Origin: Bacillota bacterium
GTDB lineage: Bacteria; Bacillota; Clostridia; Lachnospirales; Lachnospiraceae
Direction of reading: 5' to 3'
Assembly: GCA_023414355.1 (NCBI GenBank)
Contig: JAEZOB010000046.1
Coordinates: 1-64,000, forward strand
DNA: 64,000 nt
The translations under genes were made by a program, and so were the position numbers. The notes below the pieces were generated by a model, which did no database searches, was not told where the DNA came from, and worked only from the letters and a program-made list of their open reading frames with translations. Positions 25,589 to 34,366 of this stretch are shown one piece after another; position 1 is the first letter of the stretch; the number at the start of each line of letters is the position of its first letter.

Positions 25589-26410
25589 ATGATACCAGTA
25601 AATCAAAATACCCGAATAAAAAATACAGCTTATGTAGTAAGTGAATTATGCCCAAGCTTTTCCGGTATTGTAGCTCAAGAGTGTAAGGGACATCTCTGGG
25701 TAGATGATATCGCAGTACCAACCCTTGCAATTGCAGAATCCTACGCCGTAGGAAGCTTTGCATTCCTTGGAATCTTACAATCCAAAGTGGCTATCGCTCG
25801 TCTTAAGGAGTATTTAGAGACCGAATTATTTACTCAGCTGAAGGAAAATAATGATACAAGCTTTGAATTTTCGATAGAGAGTGACGACCTACGGGATGGT
25901 ATTCTGGAAATGTTTCATGATAAAAAAATACATACAGAAAAAGAGTTTTCCTTCAGAACGAATACAATCCCCGCGATCAGAAAAGATATCCCCTCGGATT
26001 ATCAGATCAGAAAGGTAGATTCAGACTTTTGGAAGCTACTGTCGGAAGGTCAACTTGAAAATGCTGATTTTCTGGCAGAACGATTGCTGGAATCCTGGCA
26101 TTCCTTTGAAGAATTTCAGAATAAGAGCGTTGCTTATTGTTCTCTTCTGGGTAATAGAATTGTTGCAGTCATTGTCGGGACTGCTCATTATAAGAATGTA
26201 ATACCAATCGATATAGAGACAGAGGAATCTCATAGAAGAAAGGGCTTAGCTTATGCAATGGCGGCAGCATTGATCGAGGACTGCCTCCATAAAAATTATA
26301 TTCCCCAGTGGGACTGTGTTGAATCCAACCAGGCTTCTTATCATATGGCCTGCAAATTAGGCTTTGAGCAAATACACGAAAACACAGTTTATTGGTTTGA
26401 TTTAGACTAG
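25589..26410 (+). CDS. GNAT-family N-acetyltransferase with long N-terminal domain
   Basis: 273 residues, longer than a single GNAT fold. The C-terminal 120 residues have the GNAT core (IDIETEESHRRKGLAYAMAAALI given in part; the acetyl-CoA loop is HRRKGLA) and the ending SNQASYHMACKLGFEQ. The N-terminal 140 residues resemble the extra domain of the GNAT_acetyltr_2-type proteins seen in Firmicutes. The acceptor is unknown. CGGAG precedes the ATG. It is followed 29 bases later by another GNAT gene. Confidence 0.85.
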   Translation: MIPVNQNTRIKNTAYVVSELCPSFSGIVAQECKGHLWVDDIAVPTLAIAESYAVGSFAFLGILQSKVAIARLKEYLETELFTQLKENNDTSFEFSIESDDLRDGILEMFHDKKIHTEKEFSFRTNTIPAIRKDIPSDYQIRKVDSDFWKLLSEGQLENADFLAERLLESWHSFEEFQNKSVAYCSLLGNRIVAVIVGTAHYKNVIPIDIETEESHRRKGLAYAMAAALIEDCLHKNYIPQWDCVESNQASYHMACKLGFEQIHENTVYWFDLD

Positions 26411-26439
26411 TGGTATGCCGTATAAGAAAGGAAAATCAT

Positions 26440-26895
26440 ATGGAACTGATGAAGCTAAAAAAAGAAGCTATTTCCGAAGTAATGGAATTACTATCGAGTG
26501 GAAAACCTTATGTCCTTCCCCATCATGATTACGTTTATTGGATCATGCAGGAATATTTTCCTTCGAGTAATTATGTGGTATCTGACGAAAGTCGGATCAT
26601 TGGATTTATTTGTGCTCTCCCATCCATCGATAAGAAATGCTATTTTATATGGCAGATCGTAGTGGATTCTGACTATCGCGGTAAGAAAATTGCATCACTG
26701 TTAGTGAATCGAATCATTGAAGAGGCTAAGCTGAAGAAGTTTAATAAATTAGAATTGTCCATTAGCATTGAGAATGAGGCAAGTCAGAAATTGTTCGAAT
26801 ACATAGCTAAGGAACATAACAGTACTCTGAAGAAGACAGATGAGTATCACTATAAGAATGCCATTGATAATGTTTATTCGATAGAGTTATCCTAG
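26440..26895 (+). CDS. GNAT-family N-acetyltransferase
   Basis: 151 residues from ATG 26440, which has AAAGGA upstream; an earlier in-frame start at 26410 lacks a site. The core is IWQIVVDSDYRGKKIASLLV, with the acetyl-CoA loop YRGKKIA. The pattern resembles L-2,4-diaminobutyrate acetyltransferase (EctA-like) proteins, which acetylate diamines, but the ectoine pathway partners are absent here. It lies after another GNAT gene, probably on one transcript. Confidence 0.83.
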   Translation: MELMKLKKEAISEVMELLSSGKPYVLPHHDYVYWIMQEYFPSSNYVVSDESRIIGFICALPSIDKKCYFIWQIVVDSDYRGKKIASLLVNRIIEEAKLKKFNKLELSISIENEASQKLFEYIAKEHNSTLKKTDEYHYKNAIDNVYSIELS

Positions 26896-26978
26896 ACGCA
26901 AAATGAATGTTTGAACTTTTTTCAAATATCGTTTGTGTTACTATATCATGGTGAAAATGAGGTAAGTATGGAGGACTT

Positions 26979-27959
26979 ATGCAGGCGGGAAAGAAAATTA
27001 TAAGAATATTATTAATGATAAGTGCAGTCCTTGCAGTTTTGTTGATTGTCTGTTACGTCAATCACAGAGTAAATCTATCCAAGGAAGCCAAATTATTTAG
27101 ACCTCTCGGGCAGATGGTAACTGTAAATGGGCACCAAATGAGTGTCTATACCGAGGGTGAGGGAACGACCCCTTTGGTTTTTATGTCGGGAGGCGGAACC
27201 TGTTCCCCGATTCTTGATTTTAAATCCTTATATTCTAAGTTAAGTGATTAATATAAAATTGTAGTAGTCGAAAAGCTCGGTTATGGGTTTAGCGATATTG
27301 TAGATGAAAAGCGTGATGTCCAAACTATATTATCAGAAACGAGAGAAGCCTTGAAGCAAGCACAAATAGAAGGCCCCTATATCCTCTGCCCTCATTCTAT
27401 GTCAGGAATTGAAGCCTTATATTGGTCCGGGCAGTATCCCACTGAGGTCAAGGCAATCATAGGGCTGGATATGGCAGTGCCTGAGGCATATGCAGATTAT
27501 CAAATTAACATGCCAGTTTTTAAACTACTTCAATTCGTATCCAAAACGGGTATTGCAAGACTGGTGCCCGCAGCGAAAGAAAGTGCAGCCATAAAAACCG
27601 GAATATTAACCGAAGAGGAAAAGGAAATATATAAAGCTGTATTTTATCGGCGCTCCGCTACGCAAACCATGATCAATGAGGTCAAAGCAATCAAAACCAG
27701 TGCAGCTTTGGTCAGTCAGGCGCAAGTTCCTGATATCCCAATCCTGCTGTTCTGCTCAAACGGCGAAGGAACAGGCTGGGCTAAAGATAGTTGGCTTAAA
27801 TATCAAAATAATTATGTGAAGCAGCTGAAGAACGGATCATTGATTGAATTAGATTGCGGGCATTATGTTCACGATATAGAATATATGCGGATCGCTGATG
27901 AAATAAAGCTATTCCTAAGTGAAAAGGATTTAGATGAATTGGCATTAGGTGAAAAATGA
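26979..27959 (+). pseudogene. Alpha/beta hydrolase split by one in-frame stop
   Basis: Two same-frame pieces, 26979-27251 and 27351-27959, read as one alpha/beta hydrolase of about 326 residues if the single TAA at 27249-27251 is ignored. The frame reads through as SKLSD-stop-YKIVVVEKLGYGFSD, a smooth fit to the family. An N-terminal membrane anchor is present (about residues 10-30). The nucleophile Ser lies in CPHSMSG and the catalytic His in LDCGHYVHD. A one-base change (for example AAA to TAA) would explain the break. It may be a recent pseudogene, a polymorphism or a sequence error. Confidence 0.8.
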
Positions 27960-28024
27960 AAAAAAGAACAATAATGATATTTCCCAAGTTTGTTAATGTA
28001 AACTGTTTGTCCTGAGGAGGATCA

Positions 28025-28699
28025 ATGAATCGCTTAATAAATGAAGCTGTTGAATTACTAGATGGTCAAGGTTTTGAATATGCAATTTGCGGGGGGATGG
28101 CCATAGATTTATTTTTGGGGTATGAATCCCGGAGACATGGTGACCTTGATATCCTTGCCTTTTGGAACGACCGCATTTCAATTATTTTATATATGCAGTC
28201 CGTCGGCTATCAGGTCTATGAAATGCTTGGCGGAGGCTTGGCACACCAAATCACAGATATTAACAATCAGAAATACAAGAAGAATAATATCTTTTGTACA
28301 TCTCCTGATTGTGAGCTTGTCGGAATAACTCCAACCAATGAACAGGATATCTATATCATTGACTTTTTTCCTATAGGACAAACTAAATTAAACTTTATAG
28401 AGCTTCTATTTAATCACAAAGATGAAAATTACATTCTTTATGCACGTAATAAAGAGATCAAGAGAGAAATCGACAAGGCTATCTTAGTAAAGGATGGGAT
28501 ATCATTTTTATCTCCTGAATTATTACTCCTATATAAATCCACTGATACAGAGCGTGAAGGGTATCAGCATGATTTTGAACTGGCAATATCAAAGATGGAT
28601 CATGAACAAAAGGAATGGTTTAATAAGGCGCTGAAATATATGAATCCCAATGGTCATAAATGGTTGTTATCAAAAATCACTTCTCAGAATGGAGCATGA
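28025..28699 (+). CDS. Nucleotidyltransferase, ANT/Lnu-like
   Basis: 224 residues. The N-terminal catalytic motif is CGGMAIDLFLGYESRRHGDLDI: the GG followed by the D-x-D pair of the DNA polymerase beta-type nucleotidyltransferase fold. The layout resembles aminoglycoside 2''- and lincosamide nucleotidyltransferases, which add AMP to drug hydroxyls. A real resistance role is not shown; many relatives are uncharacterised. GAGGAGG precedes the ATG. It is followed within 4 bases by an HD-domain gene, then a VOC gene. Confidence 0.8.
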   Translation: MNRLINEAVELLDGQGFEYAICGGMAIDLFLGYESRRHGDLDILAFWNDRISIILYMQSVGYQVYEMLGGGLAHQITDINNQKYKKNNIFCTSPDCELVGITPTNEQDIYIIDFFPIGQTKLNFIELLFNHKDENYILYARNKEIKREIDKAILVKDGISFLSPELLLLYKSTDTEREGYQHDFELAISKMDHEQKEWFNKALKYMNPNGHKWLLSKITSQNGA

Positions 28700-28702
28700 A
28701 GC

Positions 28703-29350
28703 ATGGTAAATGAAAATCAATTAATCGAAAATGCTTTTGATTATATCAAGGAGCTTTTTAGCAAGGATTACAGCGGACATGATTACTATCATAGCATCCG
28801 TGTTTATAAAAATGCTGTTAATATTGCACAAGAGGAAGGCGGTAATCTTCTTCTGATTAAGCTTGCTGCATTATTACACGATGTTGATGACAGAAAGCTG
28901 TTCGATACCAGCGACAGGTTGGACAATGCCCGCCGCTTCTTACAGGATAACGAGGTGGACGAGGTTATGATAGGTGTGATCTGTGAGATGATCAAATCAG
29001 TCTCCTTCAAGGGAAAGGAATCCGTCATTCCGACATGTATTGAGGGAAAGATCGTTCAGGATGCAGACAGGCTCGATGCATTAGGAGCAATCGGAATTGC
29101 CAGAACCTTTGCCTATGGAGGACATAAGGGTAGGCCCATCTATAATCCCAGTGAAAAGCCTATAGAGGATATGACTGCCGAAGAATATCAGAATCATGAG
29201 AGCAATAGCATTAACCATTTTTATGAGAAGCTGCTTCAGCTCAAGGATTTAATGAATACAGAAACTGCGAGAGTTATGGCCCAAAAGCGTCATACTTTTA
29301 TGGAACAATACCTGGACGAATTTCTTTGTGAATGGAATGGGGGAAAGTAA
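28703..29350 (+). CDS. HD-domain phosphohydrolase-like protein (YedJ-like)
   Basis: 215 residues. The metal-binding HD residues are seen in HDYYHSIRVY (first His) and LLHDVDDRKL (His-Asp), with the later Asp in QDADRLDALGAIG. This pattern fits the YedJ/YpgQ group of HD hydrolases, which can cut nucleoside di- or triphosphates. The gene lies 3 bases after the nucleotidyltransferase and 1 base before the VOC gene, so the three form a tight operon. Confidence 0.88.
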   Translation: MVNENQLIENAFDYIKELFSKDYSGHDYYHSIRVYKNAVNIAQEEGGNLLLIKLAALLHDVDDRKLFDTSDRLDNARRFLQDNEVDEVMIGVICEMIKSVSFKGKESVIPTCIEGKIVQDADRLDALGAIGIARTFAYGGHKGRPIYNPSEKPIEDMTAEEYQNHESNSINHFYEKLLQLKDLMNTETARVMAQKRHTFMEQYLDEFLCEWNGGK

Positions 29351-29351
29351 G

Positions 29352-29807
29352 ATGCATTTGGGGTCAATCTACTTAATTGTAAATGATTTCGAAAAAGCTA
29401 TCGATTTTTATGAAAAGCTGCTTCAGATCCCGGTTACCAAGCGCAATATGAATCGATTTGCCATGTTTGATTTTGAAGGTAACTGTATAGCGCTTATGAA
29501 CGGTCATTTCGATTCGGAACATCCGGAAAAAGTAATACACAAAGGGGAATATTCCGCATACTTTGATGATCTGAAAGCCATTGCTCTCTCATCCAATTCT
29601 CATAAGAGTGTGTTAAACTTCTGGGATGAGGATTTACGAAAAGAGTATGAGCGTGTGAAGCAATTAGGTATCACTGATCATCTGACTAAGATCAAATATG
29701 TCTATAATGTATGTCCGTATTACTACTTCCAGTTAACAGATCCTGACGGCAATGTGATCGAGGTTACCGGCGCCTATACTCCCGGGGACGGTGAATTTGA
29801 TCACTAA
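29352..29807 (+). CDS. VOC-family (glyoxalase/bleomycin-resistance fold) protein
   Basis: 151 residues with the paired beta-alpha-beta-beta-beta modules of the VOC fold. The N-terminal module is GSIYLIVNDFEKAIDFYEKLL and the C-terminal one is YYYFQLTDPDGNVIEVTG, shown in part, with the metal-ligand Glu in VIEVTG. VOC proteins act on or bind small molecules, including drugs and alpha-oxo aldehydes; the substrate is unknown. ATG 29352 follows GGGGGAAAG. It is the third gene of the nucleotidyltransferase/HD/VOC operon. Confidence 0.85.
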   Translation: MHLGSIYLIVNDFEKAIDFYEKLLQIPVTKRNMNRFAMFDFEGNCIALMNGHFDSEHPEKVIHKGEYSAYFDDLKAIALSSNSHKSVLNFWDEDLRKEYERVKQLGITDHLTKIKYVYNVCPYYYFQLTDPDGNVIEVTGAYTPGDGEFDH

Positions 29808-29839
29808 TCATCCTATGTAATCATCCAGAGGAGTATATT

Positions 29840-30211
29840 ATGAAATTATTGACTTTATTTTTTATATTAAATGCAACTATATTGTTGTTACACGAAATTG
29901 AATCTTCCTATGAACGGGAATGGGAAATACTTAAATTGCCCTGCAAGATTACTGGATTTTTATTAATGCATATTCCAATCATATTTTTACTTTTCTACGG
30001 GGTAATAGAAATCGAAAAGCAATCGCACGTTGGCTTATTTCTTGGAATAATCACCGGAATCGGGGGATTCATTCCATTTTTAGTACATAAGCTCCTAGTT
30101 GCTCGAAAGGATAAATTCAATCTGTTTATTTCAAATATTTTAATCGGTATGAATATGATTACCGGCATGATTACTGTTATATTATCCGCAAGACTTATCA
30201 TACGTTTATGA
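29840..30211 (+). CDS. Small membrane protein, possibly DUF6713-like
   Basis: 123 residues with four hydrophobic segments (about 3-17, 35-53, 64-85 and 98-118). The first carries the HEIESSYEREWEI stretch, which recalls the His-Glu-rich signature of DUF6713 membrane proteins; I hold that name loosely. GAGGAG precedes the ATG. It begins 32 bases after the VOC gene, so it may belong to the same transcript. The role is unknown. Confidence 0.65.
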   Translation: MKLLTLFFILNATILLLHEIESSYEREWEILKLPCKITGFLLMHIPIIFLLFYGVIEIEKQSHVGLFLGIITGIGGFIPFLVHKLLVARKDKFNLFISNILIGMNMITGMITVILSARLIIRL

Positions 30212-30358
30212 TATGGTATAGCTTTAGCTATGAAAGGGTCAGATCGTATTGAGCTTTCAGTTGAAGGAAAAAATAAATCTTATTAATGCAACTCTACGGA
30301 GCGTTGATTGAAATATCGTCCGCCCGCAGGTATTCTCTAATATGTGGAGGTACTGATT

Positions 30359-30940
30359 ATGGATTGTAATAAAGTAGGAAAATTAATACTTGGCATACGC
30401 AGGGAAAAGGGACTGACACAAAAACAGCTCGCCGATGCTATGAATATAAGCGATAAGACCATTTCCAAATGGGAACGGGGTTTAGGGTGTCCTGACGTAT
30501 CCCTGCTGCATGAATTATCAGAAGTCTTAAAAATAAACATTGAGCAATTACTATTAGGTGACTTAAGCCCTAATATGACAGATGGAGGAAACATGAAAAG
30601 AATTCAATTTTATACCTGTCCCACTTGTGGAAATGTGATTACCTCCACAGGTGAAGCAGATCTATCCTGCTGCGGACGCAAATTAACCGCTATGGTTGCA
30701 CTACCGAGTGATGACAATCACAATATTAACGTTGAAACAATTGAAGATGATTACTATATCACCTTTTCCCACGAGATGACCAAGTCACATTATATTAACT
30801 TTCTTGCTTATGTAGCCAGTGACCGGGTTCTGTTTATTAAGCTTTATCCCGAGCAAAGTGGTGAAGTACGTTTTCCTAAAATGTATGGAGGAAAGTTTTA
30901 CTTTAGCTGCAGCCAGCATGGTTTATGGGTGAAGAAATAA
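30359..30940 (+). CDS. XRE-type helix-turn-helix fused to desulfoferrodoxin-like domain
   Basis: 193 residues. The N-terminal 65 residues are an XRE helix-turn-helix (GLTQKQLADAMNISDKTISK, shown in part). A rubredoxin-like knuckle follows, CPTCGN with CCGRKL. The C-terminal domain matches the iron site of desulfoferrodoxin: FSHEMTKSHYI supplies His ligands and CSQHGLW the Cys-x-x-His pair. The protein may sense superoxide, iron or redox state and control genes directly. ATG 30359 follows TGGAGG. Confidence 0.85.
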   Translation: MDCNKVGKLILGIRREKGLTQKQLADAMNISDKTISKWERGLGCPDVSLLHELSEVLKINIEQLLLGDLSPNMTDGGNMKRIQFYTCPTCGNVITSTGEADLSCCGRKLTAMVALPSDDNHNINVETIEDDYYITFSHEMTKSHYINFLAYVASDRVLFIKLYPEQSGEVRFPKMYGGKFYFSCSQHGLWVKK

Positions 30941-30950
30941 GGATTTACAG

Positions 30951-30979
30951 TTGACTTAGATCAGGTATTGTGCTACTCT
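30951..30979 (+). promoter_or_regulatory. Promoter of the argS leader
   Basis: TTGACT at 30951-30956 and TACTCT at 30974-30979, 17-bp spacer, 29 bases before the leader ORF. Confidence 0.5.
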
Positions 30980-31007
30980 ACATTCAATACTTTGAAAGGA
31001 AGATATT

Positions 31008-31064
31008 ATGACAGTAATGGTAATCAACAGCTTAAGACGTAGATTCAGACGTATTCACTTGTAA
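31008..31064 (+). CDS. Arg-rich leader peptide MTVMVINSLRRRFRRIHL
   Basis: An 18-residue ORF with an AAAGGAAG ribosome site. Five of its residues are Arg, clustered as RRRFRR (codons AGA and CGT). The argS gene starts 148 bases downstream, past stems and a terminator. A leader rich in the codon of the amino acid handled by the following gene is the classic layout of ribosome-mediated attenuation. The Arg-x-Arg pattern also resembles macrolide-stalling leaders, an alternative reading. Confidence 0.7.
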   Translation: MTVMVINSLRRRFRRIHL

Positions 31065-31083
31065 TTATGGGCCGTTAATACTC

Positions 31084-31195
31084 CGCATAGTTACAAGGGT
31101 TTATGTCTTGTTTTTATGCGGTGCTGTGTAATATCCGTAATACAGAACCGTATGAGATATTAATAAAATCTTTTATGGTTCTTTTTTTATTCTAA
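31084..31195 (+). promoter_or_regulatory. Attenuator region of argS (competing stems and terminator)
   Basis: A first stem pairs CCGCATA (31090-31096) with TATGCGG (about 31116-31122), with inner ACAAG/CTTGT pairing. The terminator pairs AGAACC (about 31144-31149) with GGTTCT, followed by seven T, just before the argS ribosome site. No T-box GGTGG element is seen. Confidence 0.6.
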
Positions 31196-31212
31196 ATTAG
31201 GAGGAACATAAC

Positions 31213-32910
31213 ATGAAAACATTATTAAGCGTGACACTATGCAAATATTTAAAGGATTTCGCTGCAGAGGATATTGAAGCACTGTTGGAGCAACCGCCTG
31301 AAGAAATGATGGGGGATTATTCTCTTCCATGCTTTTCTCTTGCTAAAAAAATGAAGAAGTCACCAATGATGATAGCGGACGAGTTAAAAAAAGCTCTTGA
31401 TGCCGACCCTGATCACGCGATGTTAGCTGAACTAAAAAGTGTGAATGGTTATCTAAATATTTATCTGAATAAGAGCTACTACATTCATTATGTCTTGAGC
31501 AATACGCTTTATCCTATCAAAGATTTAGGTTCCGTTGGTGCAGGTGAAGTCATATGCATGGATTATTCCTCTCCAAATATCGCAAAAAACTTTCATGTCG
31601 GTCATCTTCGTACTACTGTGATTGGTAATTCCCTCTATAAAATATACCGTAAGCTCGGTTATCAGGTTATTCGTATCAATCATTTGGGTGACTGGGGTAC
31701 TCAGTTCGGTAAATTAATTGCTGCTTATCAGCATTGGGGTTCGAAGGAACAGATAGAACATGACGGTATACAGGAGTTAATACGATTATATATTTTATTT
31801 AACACCGAGGCTCATGCCAATCCCCTACTGAAGGATGAGGCTCGCTGCTGGTTTTCCAAAATGGAACAGGGCGACGAAGAAGCTCTTTCTATCTGGAAGT
31901 GGTTCAAAGAAATCAGTCTGAAGGAATTCGACAGAATCTACCAGCTTTTGGGGATTGAATTTGATTATGTCCTGGGGGAAAGCTTTTATATGGATAAGGT
32001 ACCCGCACTAATCAATGAATTAAAGGAGAAAGAGCTACTTGAAGTAAGTCAGGGCGCGAACATCGTGAACCTTGATGCCTTCAACATGCCACCCTGCCTA
32101 ATTACAAAGAGTGATGGCAGCTCAATTTATCACTCCAGGGATATGGCTGCGATACTGTACCGTAAAAAGGAATATCATTTTGACCGATGTGTCTATATTA
32201 CCGGTTTGGAACAGCAGCTGCACTTTGCGCAGGTATTTAAAGCAGTTGAGCTTATGGGATATGAATGGGCCAATGACCTGGTTCATATTCCCTATGGTTT
32301 GGTAAGTCTTGAGGGGGAAAAGCTGTCGAGCAGGACAGGAAATATCATATATGCTGAGGAAATCCTGAAGGAAGCCATAATGCGTTCACAAACGCTGATA
32401 GCCCAGAAGAATCCGAATATAGAAAACATGGAACAGATTTCAATAATGATAGGCGTTGGAGCGATTATTTTTCATGATTTGTTCAACCAACGCATTAAAA
32501 ATGTCAGCTTCTCTTGGCAAGAGGTTTTAAGCTTTGATGGCGCAACCGGTCCCTATGTGCAATATACCTATGCAAGAGCTAAAAGCATAATACGCAAATG
32601 CAGCTCTGATCAAATCCCTACAGATATTAACACCGCTATCCTTGTGGATGATCCGAGTTACAATTTAATCAGGACAATCGCCTCTTATCATGATAAAGTG
32701 AAAGAAGCTGCTGATAAATATGAACCCTCTGTGATCGCTCGCTATGTTTGGAAATTGGCTGCTGCATTTAATAAGTTCTATCACGAATGTAATATATTAA
32801 ATTCAGAGAAAGAAACAAAAGAAGCCCGGCTTTTATTAGTATACTTAACACAGAGTATTATTAAAGAAGCAATGGAACTACTGGGAATACAATGTCCGGA
32901 AGAAATGTGA
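31213..32910 (+). CDS. argS: Arginyl-tRNA synthetase
   Basis: 565 residues, a full class I synthetase. The N-terminal Add-1-like domain covers roughly 1-100. The HIGH signature is HVGH at 128-131, and the KMSKS-equivalent loop is EGEKLSSRTGN. The Rossmann core has DWGTQFGKL, and the C-terminal anticodon domain has the YTYARAKSII region. It charges tRNA-Arg with arginine in the cytoplasm. AGGAGG precedes the ATG. The upstream region encodes an Arg-rich leader and a terminator rather than a T-box. It may be the only argS or a second copy; the window cannot tell. Confidence 0.95.
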   Translation: MKTLLSVTLCKYLKDFAAEDIEALLEQPPEEMMGDYSLPCFSLAKKMKKSPMMIADELKKALDADPDHAMLAELKSVNGYLNIYLNKSYYIHYVLSNTLYPIKDLGSVGAGEVICMDYSSPNIAKNFHVGHLRTTVIGNSLYKIYRKLGYQVIRINHLGDWGTQFGKLIAAYQHWGSKEQIEHDGIQELIRLYILFNTEAHANPLLKDEARCWFSKMEQGDEEALSIWKWFKEISLKEFDRIYQLLGIEFDYVLGESFYMDKVPALINELKEKELLEVSQGANIVNLDAFNMPPCLITKSDGSSIYHSRDMAAILYRKKEYHFDRCVYITGLEQQLHFAQVFKAVELMGYEWANDLVHIPYGLVSLEGEKLSSRTGNIIYAEEILKEAIMRSQTLIAQKNPNIENMEQISIMIGVGAIIFHDLFNQRIKNVSFSWQEVLSFDGATGPYVQYTYARAKSIIRKCSSDQIPTDINTAILVDDPSYNLIRTIASYHDKVKEAADKYEPSVIARYVWKLAAAFNKFYHECNILNSEKETKEARLLLVYLTQSIIKEAMELLGIQCPEEM

Positions 32911-33143
32911 CTTTGACAAGACTATTGTATTAAGATAAACTATTAACGAATCATACCAAACAGTCAAAACCCGAACATGAAGGGCTAAAAAATACAATCC
33001 GGTTTTGTAATCGAAAGAGGACTGAAGGATTAGCAACGGCAAGTCATCCGATATTTGCTGTGGTCGGTGCTGCAATATCTGAAATATAAAAGCAGGACAA
33101 CAAACTTAAGATACCTAGAATAGATAACGGTTGAGGTGTGGAT

Positions 33144-33647
33144 ATGAGTAATCTAATAATAGTTAATCATCAAGTGGATACTGCAATTGCTATCATGCGT
33201 GAGGTAGCTGCCTGGGGTCGCGGGCAAGGTTATCCCGTATGGTCCGAGGAAAGCCTCACAAAGGAGGCTCTGTTAAGTGATGAGGCAACAGAAGATACCT
33301 TTTTTGTCGGGCGTATTGATCAAAGTGATGTCTGCAGCTTTATACTGCAATGGAAGGATAGTGTATTTTGGCCGGAGGCACCGGAGAACGAAGCCGCTTA
33401 CCTCCATAAATTCTGCGTCCGGCGAGAATTCGCGAATCAGAACATGACAAAAAAAGTAATTGAGGCAATTAAGCAGGAATGCCGAAACCGTGGTGTTCAG
33501 TATATCCGCCTCGATACCGGCTGGAACAAGGAAAAAGTCAAGTCAATTTACCTGGACGCCGGATTTCATATTGTTAAGAAGATTGTTTTTAATCAAGATA
33601 AAGAAATTGCATTATATGAAATGCCTGTAGAAGGAGAGATGTTATGA
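33144..33647 (+). CDS. GNAT-family N-acetyltransferase
   Basis: 167 residues from ATG 33144 (GAGGTG upstream; an in-frame GTG six bases earlier lies within that site). The fold is GNAT: YLHKFCVRREFANQNMTKKV supplies the acetyl-CoA region, with a weak loop (EFANQNM) lacking the standard G-x-G, and RLDTGWNKEKVKSIYLDAGF supplies the late motif. The weak loop leaves acetyl-CoA use less sure. The stop overlaps the nitroreductase start by four bases. Confidence 0.78.
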   Translation: MSNLIIVNHQVDTAIAIMREVAAWGRGQGYPVWSEESLTKEALLSDEATEDTFFVGRIDQSDVCSFILQWKDSVFWPEAPENEAAYLHKFCVRREFANQNMTKKVIEAIKQECRNRGVQYIRLDTGWNKEKVKSIYLDAGFHIVKKIVFNQDKEIALYEMPVEGEML

Positions 33648-34168
33648 ATATATTGGAAGCAATCAATACAAGAACAAGCTATCGTGGAAGATATAAAAAC
33701 ATCCCTGTCTCAAGGGAGGATTTACATACAATTATGGAGGCTGGTCTTGCCGCACCCTCCGGATGCAATAAGCAGACAACCAGCCTGATTGCAGTCGATG
33801 ACCCTGAACTTATGAAGCGTTTACATCAATTGATTCAGCCCCCGATCTGTGATACCGCTCCGGCCATGATCTGTGTATTGACGCAAAGGATCTATGCCTA
33901 CCGTGACAAATGTTATCAGGTACAGGATTATTCGGCAGCCATTGAAAACATGTTGTTGGCTACCGTAGCATTGGGGTATCAGAGCTGCTGGATTGAAGGT
34001 CATATCACTGACGAAGATCAGATAGGCCATCAGATGGCTACGGTACTAGGGGTTCCTGAAGAGTACGAGCTGGTATGCTTTCTACCCATCGGTTATGCAG
34101 ACGAACCCGTGAGGCGTACTAATAAAAAAGATTTTGATCAACGTGCTTGGTTTAACGGTTTCAGATAG
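33644..34168 (+). CDS. Nitroreductase-family FMN protein
   Basis: 174 residues. The start TRTSYRGRYKNIPVSREDL and LAAPSGCNKQ are the FMN-binding marks of the nitroreductase family; the dimer-forming and late FMN segment is NMLLATVALGYQSCWIEG. Members reduce nitro groups, quinones or flavins with NAD(P)H, or break iodotyrosine. It is coupled to the upstream GNAT gene by the ATGA overlap, so reduction of a nitro compound to an amine followed by acetylation is an attractive but unproven link. Confidence 0.87.
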   Translation: MNILEAINTRTSYRGRYKNIPVSREDLHTIMEAGLAAPSGCNKQTTSLIAVDDPELMKRLHQLIQPPICDTAPAMICVLTQRIYAYRDKCYQVQDYSAAIENMLLATVALGYQSCWIEGHITDEDQIGHQMATVLGVPEEYELVCFLPIGYADEPVRRTNKKDFDQRAWFNGFR

Positions 34169-34201
34169 AAGCTATTGCCATATACAAAAAGATAATTAGA
34201 A

Positions 34202-34278
34202 AAAATGCTGACTTATGAAGTTCTCCCTAATGTAAATAAGCTAATGTTTTGGGGATTTTGTAAGTCAGTATTCTTTTC
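34202..34278 (+). terminator. Long-stem terminator
   Basis: CTGACTTA pairs with TAAGTCAG around a roughly 45-base loop with inner CTCC/GGGG pairing; a T run follows. Confidence 0.55.
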
Positions 34279-34366
34279 ATCAGCAGAAATGGTTTAATTA
34301 TGCAACCAAATCATTTTTTTCCGATTATATAGGTATGAGCAAATGATGCAGAATGGAGATATCACT

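Noticed and set aside
32911..33143. Possible riboswitch between argS and GNAT.
   Set aside because: Some short stems are visible, but no known riboswitch consensus and no terminator or site-hiding structure could be supported.
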